Assembly (NCBI GenBank): GCA_022828595.1
Contig: JAKGHH010000005.1
Coordinates: forward strand, 53,687,655 to 53,751,654
DNA from: Nelumbo lutea
Taxonomy: Eukaryota; Streptophyta; Magnoliopsida; Proteales; Nelumbonaceae
Direction of reading: 5' to 3'
Length of the DNA: 64,000 nt
Numbering within the stretch: position 1 is the stretch's first letter; each line of letters opens with the position of its first letter. Below, in pieces: positions 56,001 to 64,000 of the stretch. Position numbers and translations under genes: made by a program. Below the pieces are notes generated by a model. That model searched no databases. It saw only the letters and a program-made list of their open reading frames with translations, and was not told the DNA's origin.

Positions 56001-59000
56001 TGTACGGGGAGGGGGTTGCGACCACCAGGAAATCGTGGTCAAGTCTTACCGCGCATGGCCACGTGCCGACTTCCACAGATACTGTTATCTTCCCCAGGGG
56101 CCTGACTTCCTCTCTGCTGAAGCCCACTAGGGGAGTGTGCGCAGGCTTCAACTCGCTTTTCTGCAACTGTAATTGGTCGAATGCCAATTTGAATAAGATG
56201 TCTGCCAAACTACTTGAGTCCACAAGTACACGCCGGACTTCAAAGTCGCTGGTCCTTAGTTTTATGACGAGCGCGTCGTCGTGGGGATAATGAACACCTC
56301 GCACATCGTCTTCTATAAAAAAGATTGGTTCTTCTGTCTTCGGCCTCTTGGGAGGGTTCTGCTCCCCTCGGGCTGCCTCGCGAACTAACATCCGTGCTGC
56401 TGCCAAAGTGCAACCTGCCACCACCGAACCGCCCACTATCATGTGGATGGTTCCCTGAACTGGCCTCTCTTCTAAGGGAGGTCGCTACAAGGCTTCGGTC
56501 GATCTGCTGCTCGACTCGGGGACATCCTTCCCGTGTTCCCCTTACCGACCTGCTTTATTACTATTGTCATTTTGTACAAAATTTCTCAAGTACCCGCGAT
56601 GGATGAGTCCCTCTATCTCGTCGCGGAGATTATTACATTGCTCGGTACTATGATCGTGATCTTTATGAAAACTACAGTATAAATTTTTGTTCCTTTCGTT
56701 TGGGTTGCTCTTTAGGCGGGGTGGCCACTTTATGTAGGGGCGTCCTTAATCGTCATCAAGATCTCGGTCTGTCTTGTGTTCAACAGCCTGTAATCCGTCC
56801 GAACTGCTAAGGGAGCTCGGGACGGCTGGCTTGGCTTCGCCTCTCGGGTCTGGCTTCTTCTGTCACCTGGGTTGGAGGGCTCGCCTTCTCTTTTTCTTTT
56901 TTCAACCCCGCCTTCGATTCTTTGGTTGATCTCTTCCTTTGTTCTCATGAACTAGTCCGGAAGCTTGAGGAAGTCAGTCATAGTTGCTAGTTGGCTGGCC
57001 ACCATGTGCCATTTCAATTCTTTGTGCGTTATCCCTCTTTTGGCCAATGCGAGCTGTACCATGGGGTCTAACCGTGGGATCTGCAAGCATGCTTCATTGA
57101 ATCGCTTGATGTAGCTCTGGATGGGTTCTCCTTCTCTTTGGATTACCCCGAAGATACTTTCCTCGGTTCTGGGGCACTGCTTGCTGGTAAAAAAGTGTGC
57201 GGTGAAGATCTGCACGAACTGGGCCCAGCTTCTTATTGACCCGAAAGTTAGGTTCTGGTACCAAGTGCGAACCACCCCCCTGAAGGTGGTGGTGAAGGCC
57301 ACGCACATGCATGACTCGCTGGCCCTAGCGAGGTGCATGTGTGACTGGAATGCGTCGACGTGGTCGTTGGGGTCAAAGGACCCATCATACTTGTCTAGAG
57401 ATGGAAGTTTGAAGTCTCTGGGCAAGGGGACTGCCAGAAGTTCTATTGAAAGGGGGGAAGGAATTGAGAGAATTGGGATGGTTTTTACCTCGCCTGAGCT
57501 CATCTCTTCCTTGCCTCTGAGCTCGGGTAGGACACGGGTAGCAGTTCAGTGACTTTGTCGGTGCCTTCTTTTAGCGGGCCTAGTGCTGGCGCTGCTTGCC
57601 TCCGTGTTGCCGAGCTCGATGGGCCCAGACTACTGGCATGCTGCTAGGGCACTGAACCGGTTCTCCGTGAGTGGGAACTCGGGCTTGGAGCGTCAAGGTG
57701 ACTTTGTGGGCGAGGTTCCTGACCCATCTGCGAGCTACGAGGAGGGGGCAATTTTTCTTTGCTTTCGGTCTGGGGACGAGGCCTGGCTATTAGGGGGATT
57801 CTGGGGTTGGGAAGCTTCTCCTCGGTGAGGTCATCCACCTTGAGGGGAGGCCTTAACCAGCTTTGAAACAGGGTGTCGGGGGGGAGCAGTGACTGGTTTA
57901 AGGGTAGCTGAGGGAACTGCTGCTGATAATGGTGTTGGGAGAGGTGGTGTAGTACCTGGTGTTGCTGGAGCTGGTGCTGCTGGAATTGTTGCATTTGGGC
58001 TTGCATTGCCCGCATGCATTGCATTAGATCGTCCAGCTAGTTTTGGCGGGTTTCCAATGGGACAACAGTTGGTTCAGCGAAGTTCGTTTCAATAGAGAGT
58101 GGAAGAGGGATGTTCAACGAAGGAGGGTTCAGGGTCGCCACTGCTTGTGGCACATTCAAATTGGGGATCCCATCCACTGAAAGAGGGATGGTGAACTGCC
58201 CAATGCACACCGCTAGAACATGGAGTTGCTCTCCGGTGGTGGCTGTTTCTGTTCCACGTCCGACACTGTTGGAGGAGGCCATGGGTGTTGGAGTTTTTGA
58301 AAGAAGGGTAGGTAAGAGAGATTTAGAGGGAGGCTTTTAGAAGCGTTCCCACAGACGGCGCCAATTGGTGGTGCGCAATTCGGCCGGTCTTAGCTGTCAA
58401 TGATTTCGCCTCTGACTGGAGCAATGGGGAGCCTGAAAATGGAGAAGATGAGGGAACTCCGGGGGAACCCGGTGAGATAGCTCCGAAGCTCAAGTTAGTA
58501 TTCTTTCAAAGGCAAAGTAAAGACCAGATGACACAAAGTTCACATACCTTGTTGTTAGGGGTAGGGGGCCTTTTATAACCACTTCGCGCACTCGCTCCGA
58601 AGCCCTTGTCAGGTCAGGTATGATTACCCTTGCTTCTGTCAGTTCGGGTGTCGTCCTTTCTGCTGAGACAGAACTGTCACTGCTTTTTGTTGGAACCGTC
58701 TCTATAACTGGAGATGGCGGTGTCAGGAGGCGGTGGCAGGTGGCCATTTGGAGTGCGGCCGTCAAGCGTCAGATCCCAAGTCAGTCAGGTGCGCTGCCCT
58801 TGGGTACGGACTTCCTTGGTGTCAGGCATGGTACGGCTTGTTTGGTTTTGGTGTCCTGAGGGCGATGTGGTGGAGTGGTGAGCGAGGCGAAGTCTTGAGT
58901 TCGGAGGTATGTCCTGTATTGCTATAGGGCAGGCCAGTTCGACGAGGTGTGTCCCGAACTACTAAAAGGCAGGCCAGTTCGGCGAGGTGTGTCTCAAACT

Positions 59001-61202
59001 TCTATAAGGCAGGCCAATTCGGTGAGGTATGTCCTGAACTGTTACATGCGGGCCAGTTTGGATTACTGTCTGGTTTGGGGCCGAAGGGTGAGTTCGGGCT
59101 CCTAGTAGGGAGTTCGGCCGCTGGTAGGGGAGTTTGGTCAGCCAGTTTCTCCCCTTGGTGCTCGCATCTTAGGTGTGCTTTTGTGCCGAGCTGTTGCTTT
59201 TGCCACGCGTTGCGTAACTGTGAGATCGGGCCAAATCTTCCTTTATCAAAACCAAACATAACCTTAGAATATGCATATCTTTGAGAGAATCAACCTCACT
59301 AAGTACGGGTATGGGGCATCATTGTCAATTCACACCATTTCAGACCAATGGGCTCATTTTCCTTTAGCCTGTTTAATTATTATCAAATTTCCTCATATAA
59401 ATTGAAACCCATTTATGGGGCAAAAGATTGATGTTATTTATAGCTTGAAATGTATTTTCAATGTGCAGATGTATTTTGTCTCTAAAACATTGGCGGAGAA
59501 AGCAGCTTGGGAATTTGCTGAGCAAAACAATATACACCTAATCAGCGTCATAGCTTCCCTTGTGGTTGGGCCCTTTATCATACCATCCATGCCTCCCAGC
59601 AATTACGTCGCATTTGCTTTGATCACGGGTAAGTCTTTTCCTTCTTCTTCTTCTGCTATATGTGATTATAATACCAGAAAGATATGATATCAGTAAAAGT
59701 TACAATCAATTAATCAATAATCGGTATCATAAAGGGGGTGATCAATCGAGTCGTATTCATTAAAATTCATAAGGTACTTTGATTGATCAAAACTCTTCCG
59801 ATATCATATTTTTCCAGTATTATAGATATTTTCTTTAATCATTTGTATAGCTCATTATCACGATTATCATTGCTATATTTTTTTCTCTATTTTCTTAGCT
59901 ATGGCTTGTTAATCATAATTCTTTGCAGGGGCTGAATGTTATTACTATTTTCTAAAGCAATGTAGTTATGTTCACGTGGATGACCTTTGCAATGCTCTTA
60001 TATACTTGATTGAACACCCTGAAGCAAAAGGAAGATACATTTGCTCATCTCACGATTCTACCATTATTAGACTTGCAAAAATGTTGAAAGAGAAGTTTCC
60101 AGAATATGATATTCCCACTAAGTAAGGCTCTGGCATTTTCTAGCTTATACCTAGCATATATGCATGTTGCAATATATTACAACATATATACCTCTAACTT
60201 GTCTCAGTATAGAAATATAAATATGGCTGTATTTTAATGAGCCAAGCCTTGGTCTGTATTTGAGTTCATTAAAAATGCAAGCTTAAGTAAAATTTGGGTG
60301 GGCTTTGCTTGCTTTATAACATGAGAAATATGATGTATGATTATGTTGATGCTAGATCCCAGGATGAGGTTAAAGCTAAAATCTTGGTTGGCAGACCTTG
60401 GTAAGGGAAGGGATGATAATCCTGTAAACATAGACAGACGTTAGAGCCCTCACCTATATATAGAAGGGAGAGCTGTTAGACATGAGAATAGGGCATCCCG
60501 TACCGGCTCAATGTAAGTGTTAATGGCCCAGTCAGGTTGGTCCACATGTGTTTGGCAACTGTCATTAAACTTTGGCTGTTGGAACTGTTGAAACAGTTTC
60601 TGGGCTGGACACGTTCTGGGCAGTTCATTCATTCATACCCATGTTTTGGTTTTTAGTAAAAATAATATAATTACTAATTTATCCATTTTCAAGGTAACGT
60701 GGCATTCCCAGGAATTCTCTCAACAACAGCTAAAGTTTCGTATGTCATACTCGGCTCACCTAATGGAATACTAATTTGCCCTCTGAGGTGTGATAAATTT
60801 CTCAAATTTGCCCTGTCACTTTATATTAACTCTATGGGTCGTATAAGATAGGCTCTAATAAATTGGGGATCAATTAATGTTATATGTGTCAAAAATCTAG
60901 TTAGTTGAATGGTCATTGCCATCTAAATTTCATATTGTCCTTATTTGTATGAGCTCTATTGTATTATATACGTTACTAAGCTTATTGATTGTGTTCTCAT
61001 GAGAGGCTTATTTTACAGGTTTGAGGATGTGGATGAAAACTTAGAAGTTGTTCCTTTATCATCTAAAAAGCTTCTGGGCCTAGGTTTCAATTACAAGTAC
61101 AATTTTGAGGACATGTACATCGGGGGCATTCAATCGGCCAGAGAGAAGGGCTTGATTCCACTTTCCACTACAAGACATGCCAAGGACAAGGAGATGGAGT
61201 AG
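47046..61202 (+). CDS. dihydroflavonol 4-reductase (DFR)-like NADPH reductase, six exons
   Basis: An SDR/epimerase-fold reductase of the DFR family; true DFR makes leucoanthocyanidins in the cytosol for anthocyanin and tannin synthesis. Exons: 47046-47169, 47267-47436, 48174-48368, 59469-59628, 59929-60121, 61019-61202. All introns are GT-AG and phases agree, giving 341 residues with no stop. The start ATG has a good context (GACCATGGA). Residues 13-20 T-G-A-S-G-Y-I-G bind NADPH. The triad is S130, Y165, K169 (Y-F-V-S-K). V-V-G-P-F, H-V-D-D-L-C and G-R-Y-I-C-S-S-H-D follow. At the substrate-specificity position (Asn in most DFRs) stands Gln135. Intron 3 (11.1 kb) contains retrotransposon D. 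Residues I-A-S-L replace the usual I-P-T-L before V-V-G-P-F, so the substrate may differ from that of true DFR. Vestitone-reductase-like function is an alternative. Confidence 0.9.
47437..48173 (+). other. intron 2 of the DFR-like gene
   Basis: Bounded by GTGAGT and TTTTGCAG. Contains GGGCTGAATAG/TTGGGC words like MITE ends seen elsewhere, but no complete element was recognised. Confidence 0.7.
48629..49551 (-). repeat. 3' LTR of element D
   Basis: 923 bp. It begins TAATGGTGCGC (from TGATGG) and ends TTCATCA. It holds tandem units of about 40 bp (49159-49375) built on GGCAGGCCAGTTCGGCGAGG and TGTCC(C/T)(A/G)AACT; the right-hand LTR has one unit fewer, which explains the 40-bp length difference. 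Confidence 0.93.
49552..49567 (-). other. polypurine tract of element D
   Basis: The minus strand reads AGGAGTGGGGGGCAAT next to the 3' LTR. Confidence 0.75.
49568..50067 (+). other. 5' flank of the antisense gene in element D
   Basis: No gene. 49790-50000 has repeated phrases of the kind AGACGTGCGC(C/T)G and TTTCAGAAAGATGTG/TTTCAAAAAGACGTG about 40 bp apart, an imperfect tandem array upstream of the TATA box that might serve as a regulatory region. Confidence 0.45.
50068..50075 (+). promoter_or_regulatory. TATA box of the antisense gene in element D
   Basis: TATAAATA about 200 bp before the ATG at 50270. Its place matches that in element B. Confidence 0.55.
50270..52226 (+). pseudogene. 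antisense accessory gene (aORF) of element D, 'putative gypsy type transposon' family
   Basis: This is the homologue of the gene in element B, on the strand opposite to gag-pol. It starts M-S-S-F-D-S-S-N at 50270 and shares [19 protein letters not shown] with it. The Transposase_28-like core follows ([34 protein letters not shown]). Introns at about 51077-51154 and 51579-51654 match those of B. The last exon has an Ala-rich helical part, then [21 protein letters not shown] frameshift near 50560, a TAG at 50592, TAG/TGA codons near 50930 and 51713, and a TAG near 51896 make it a pseudogene. Function unknown. Confidence 0.75.
52540..53640 (-). pseudogene. integrase domain of element D
   Basis: Shows the zinc finger end (C-N-K-C-Q-K-H-A near 53450), then [18 protein letters not shown] and [10 protein letters not shown]. 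Here the usual D-N-G is D-N-D. The later part ([14 protein letters not shown]) and the C-terminal end to about 52540 lie in other frames. Several stops. Confidence 0.85.
53671..55683 (-). pseudogene. reverse transcriptase and dual RNase H region of element D
   Basis: RT N-terminal blocks at 55683-55390 and 55339-55088 ([24 protein letters not shown]), then 55086-54475 ([14 protein letters not shown]). The stretch that should hold Y-V-D-D is deleted at about 55100-55130. First RNase H ends near 54475; the second, archaeal-like one is 54279-53926 ([31 protein letters not shown]). Confidence 0.88.
55795..56442 (-). pseudogene. aspartic protease domain of element D
   Basis: A 215-codon open stretch starting M-I-V-G-G. 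The active-site box reads [11 protein letters not shown], with Ser in place of the catalytic-loop Gly, as in element B. Later blocks [13 protein letters not shown] and Y-N-A-I-I-G-R-P are normal. Confidence 0.85.
56606..58282 (-). pseudogene. gag of element D
   Basis: The start is at 58282 ([10 protein letters not shown]). The N-terminal Gln/Pro-rich part runs over 58282-57644 with a frame break. The capsid part is 57503-56952 ([16 protein letters not shown], then T-W-Y-Q-N-L). The zinc knuckle [15 protein letters not shown] is near 56620-56670. Confidence 0.82.
58351..58365 (-). other. primer-binding site of element D
   Basis: The minus strand reads ATTGGCGCCGTCTGT next to the LTR. This is the best-preserved copy of the site among the three Tat elements here. 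Confidence 0.85.
58366..59248 (-). repeat. 5' LTR of element D
   Basis: 883 bp, begins TGGTGGTGCGC (from TGATGG) and ends TTTATCA. In the first 215 bp compared with the other LTR I count about 16 differences, all transitions. Confidence 0.93.
58571..58578 (-). promoter_or_regulatory. likely TATA box in 5' LTR of element D
   Basis: The minus strand reads TTATAAAAGGCCCC. Transcripts would run left through gag-pol and then into the exons 1-3 side of the host gene in antisense if not terminated. Confidence 0.45.
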
Positions 61203-62544
61203 AAAACCATTTGAATCAACAAAATTGAAAAGTATCGTCTCTGTGATTTTCCTTTCTTGTTGTACCTTTCTTTTTCTATTGTTGAAGATGTGGATTAAAA
61301 TTAGAAGTGATGCACATTTTGCATTTTGCACTAGACACTATGACACCATTTGGTATAAATTTTGTACTTTTGTCCCATTTACATTTATGACACCATTTGT
61401 TTGCACTGTAAATCCAAATCATATGTAAAATTTATATCTAGTTCAGATTTGCATATGTTTTTATAACTATTATTTGCACCTCTAATTGATGCAAAAATTG
61501 CATTCATTGTGATTGAAAATTTTGCATTCAAAAATTGATTAAAAATCTTCACCATGTGTGTGTGACAAAGTAATATTAATTGCTATTATTAGGAAAATTG
61601 AGTCTACCTTCAAAATTTGGGCATTTTGTCTTTAGGCCTTTGCCTTTTTCTTTTTTTCCTGATATTTTAATTGCAGGCTTTACTGATTTAAGTCAGACCA
61701 CTTGTCCCATGGTTGGGACAGGTTGCTTTTTTAATCACCTTTTTTGTTTAGGAAGGATAGTCAGCTTTCTTTCTTTTCAATCCTCCTGTGCAATATCTTT
61801 TATTTGGCTAGAATTTTAGATTAAGAATGAAGGTTGACAAAGCTTAACAAAACAGAGAACTAGATTTGACTTTCAGGTTTCAGAACCTTGACGTAAATGG
61901 TTTATAAAACTTTTCTTTGCACATTAGATTTATCTATTTTTCTCCTCTCTTCAAATTTCTTATAAAACCAAACAAAGTATTCTGTTTGGTAATATGGATA
62001 TCCAATGTCTTTATATGAAAACTATTCTGTTTGAGTAGATCATTTGAATAAATTTGCCCATAAACATGAGTGGATCTGGACAATGAAAAGGAACAATTCC
62101 TCTTCCAATTGTGCGAGCTGCAAGAATAGAGGCAAAACAACTGTTATTGATGAAACCATAGAGCTGAGAAGCAGAACATAAATAGAACAAAGATTATAAT
62201 GACAATTAAAATTTTATATCACACAAGTGAAGACTATCATTGTGATTGTAGCATTAGGTTCTTTTGGCATAAGCGCTTTTGATGAAGGGTCATTTTGGCA
62301 CGACCTACTAAGAAGGGGTCATGTGGATGTGATCTGCTCGGGAGCTAACAACTCAGTCAAAGAAATCCAGTCCACAACAATTGGACTTCGGGCATTCAAT
62401 TACTTCGGCCCAAAAACCACCTCGGCGTAGAAACATCTCGACACCCAATCTAATTCGGGTCTAAGGAGCCGAAGTACCAGTTCAAAGCTAAAGAGCCGAA
62501 ACGCCATTGTCATTTTTTTTCATTTCCGTTCTTTACCCCTAAAG
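61203..62544. other. 3' flank of the DFR-like gene
   Basis: No gene is seen. The likely 3' untranslated region is the first 200-250 bases. The rest is AT-rich single-copy-looking sequence. Confidence 0.4.
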
Positions 62545-63055
62545 GTATAAATCAGGTCATACCGCTCGTGGCCCAGCATGACCCAACACGAACTTGGACC
62601 GGCCCGGCACAACGGTCCACGGGCCGTGTTGGGCCTAGGGTTTTAGGTCCACGGGATAGCAAGGCACGGCACAACCAAGCAGGCCATGCCGCCTATGGCC
62701 CAACACGGCCCATATATATTATATATATTTATATGTATTATATATATTTATATAATATTATACAAATTATAATTATATAATAATATATAGTATATAATAT
62801 ATTAATAAAATAGATATTTTTTTAAATTTTATTATACTAATTTATTTATTTATTGTATATATAAGTAATTTTATACACAAAATTCATATAAAATTAAAAT
62901 TTTAAGTTTTTTGTCATTATTTTAAATAAATAGCTTTGATCCGATGCATGACCCGACCTGGTCCAAGGCTCAGCCCACGGACCAGCACGGCATAACCCGC
63001 ACTTTGCACGAACCACCCACAGGGCCCACTTTGCACCTCTGTTTACCCCTATTAG
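62545..63055. mobile_element. MITE-like element with GC-rich ends and AT-rich centre
   Basis: Begins near ATCAGGTCATACCGCTCGTG and has GGCCCAACACGG/CACGGCC-rich flanks around an AT-rich centre (62712-62930). It resembles 41455-42075 in design and words. Ends and target duplication are not certain. Confidence 0.4.
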
Positions 63056-64000
63056 TGGTATAATGATACTTGTTTCAATTAAGTCGGTTCTTAAATCCCA
63101 AAACGCACTTGAAAAGAAATGAGGCAACGTACGTTGAGCAATAGCTGCCGCATATCTATCTTAGTGATTCCATCTCCATTTATTTATTTTATCAATATAT
63201 TTGTGATTCAGATATCTATAGAGTGAAACCGAAAGAATTGTGGATTTTTATGTATGTGCCCAGCGACGTTTGATTTAAAAATTTTAAAATGATGCGTCAA
63301 AATCAATGGATACAACAACTCAATGTACAAGCATGACCAAAAGCGAGGAGCCAGCTCTCCTATAGAGAGATGTTTATTGATTTTCTACAAGGTTTTTAAA
63401 AACGAACAGAAAATAGATTGGTTCCCGGTTAAGCGGTTCAACTGTCCGGATTGAACGGTTTGAACCATGATATTATAAATATATTAAAATAAAAATCATA
63501 TTCATAAATAATAAAAACTAACAGAAAATAAAACTAGATCATCCTCTATCCATAAATTGAGAATCTGAGACTGAATTCAATTAGCTTTACTCTAGAAATC
63601 CTCGTCATCATCTCTAACTCCAAAGACTGCATGAAAATGTACTAGAGGTAATCCGATGCCAAGTGACAAAAGAAAGTGAATCACAGCATGTGTGCGGATG
63701 AGCTCAACAATGGTCATGATCACCAACGGGGCAGTAACAGGAAGCAATAGAAAATCAGTCAAGCTTGTAATCATTCCAATGCCACTGCAAATGCTGCTGC
63801 AACTTGCAGAATCGCCAATGGTGGTGTTATTGCCACTGCAAATTCCTTACCCGTCGCTGCAAATTCTTCTGCCACAATCGTTATTGTCAGAGCTTGAAAG
63901 TGTTACAAAATATGCTGGCTGCCAATGCAAATTTATTGTCGCCAGTTGCTATTAATCACCATCGGACACCGGAGGTGCTGACAGCCGTAGGTGGTTGGTT
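63056..64000. other. gene-free stretch
   Basis: No gene is supported. 63387-63475 begins GGTTTTTAAAAACGAA and carries CCGGTTAAGCGGTTC, related to the MITE candidate at 7278-7426. The end (63770-63950) has repeats of GCCACTGCAAAT/GTTGCTGCAAAT that may be low-complexity. Confidence 0.35.

Larger units (their letters stand above)
48629..59248 (-). mobile_element. Tat-lineage Ty3/gypsy retrotransposon D in intron 3 of the DFR-like gene
   Basis: The LTRs are 48629-49551 and 58366-59248. A perfect 5-bp target duplication AAACC lies at 48624-48628 and 59249-59253. The primer site (ATTGGCGCCGTCTGTGGG on the minus strand) adjoins the right LTR and a polypurine tract adjoins the left. Gag, protease, RT, two RNase H and integrase read on the minus strand, opposite to the host gene. 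A separate plus-strand gene lies at 50270-52226. It has the same layout as B but is clearly diverged, so it belongs to a sister family. Confidence 0.95.

Noticed and set aside
62227..62430. 67-codon plus-strand open frame downstream of the DFR-like gene
   Set aside because: No family; not joined to the DFR-like gene, whose natural stop is at 61200-61202.

Overview
This window is plant nuclear DNA, from an angiosperm with a repeat-rich genome. It holds Ty1/copia, Athila-type and Tat-type Ty3/gypsy retrotransposons, several MITEs, an LRR receptor-like protein gene, and a six-exon NADPH reductase gene of the dihydroflavonol 4-reductase (DFR) type. Nothing prokaryotic or organellar was seen. The species cannot be named from the sequence.

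Layout. 1-3595: the 5' part of Tat/gypsy element A (minus strand), inserted in a hAT-type MITE whose right end is 3596-3798. 3799-8402: AT-rich DNA with tandem repeats, a complete hAT MITE (5577-6068), and an RNase H domain relic that carries a 114-bp duplication. 8458-15738: a copia element (minus strand, TSD CAGAT) inserted in a short tandem-repeat array. Its leader contains about 2.8 kb of foreign DNA, including a ribosomal protein S5 gene fragment. 16414-39544: an LRR receptor-like protein pseudogene, split at 18026/38607 by Tat/gypsy element B (18027-38606, TSD CATGG). Element B is itself split within its 5' LTR by Athila element C (28365-37994, TSD AACCG). 39545-47045: no recognisable gene, but several MITEs and an 0.8-0.9 kb tandem duplication. 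47046-61202: a DFR-like gene, open in all six exons (341 codons plus stop). Its third intron holds Tat/gypsy element D (48629-59248, TSD AAACC). 61203-64000: no gene, only MITE-like repeats.

How the parts relate. All four LTR elements read on the minus strand and all are decayed, so none looks autonomous. By eye the Athila LTR pair differs at about 2% of sites, while the LTR pairs of B and D differ at about 7-8%, which agrees with C having inserted into B. Elements B and D each carry, between pol and the 3' LTR, a gene on the strand opposite to gag-pol with its own TATA box and matching introns. Its protein resembles the family called 'putative gypsy type transposon' (Transposase_28). This shared antisense gene is the least ordinary coding system here. 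The only plausibly working host gene is the DFR-like one, provided its roughly 11-kb intron is spliced.
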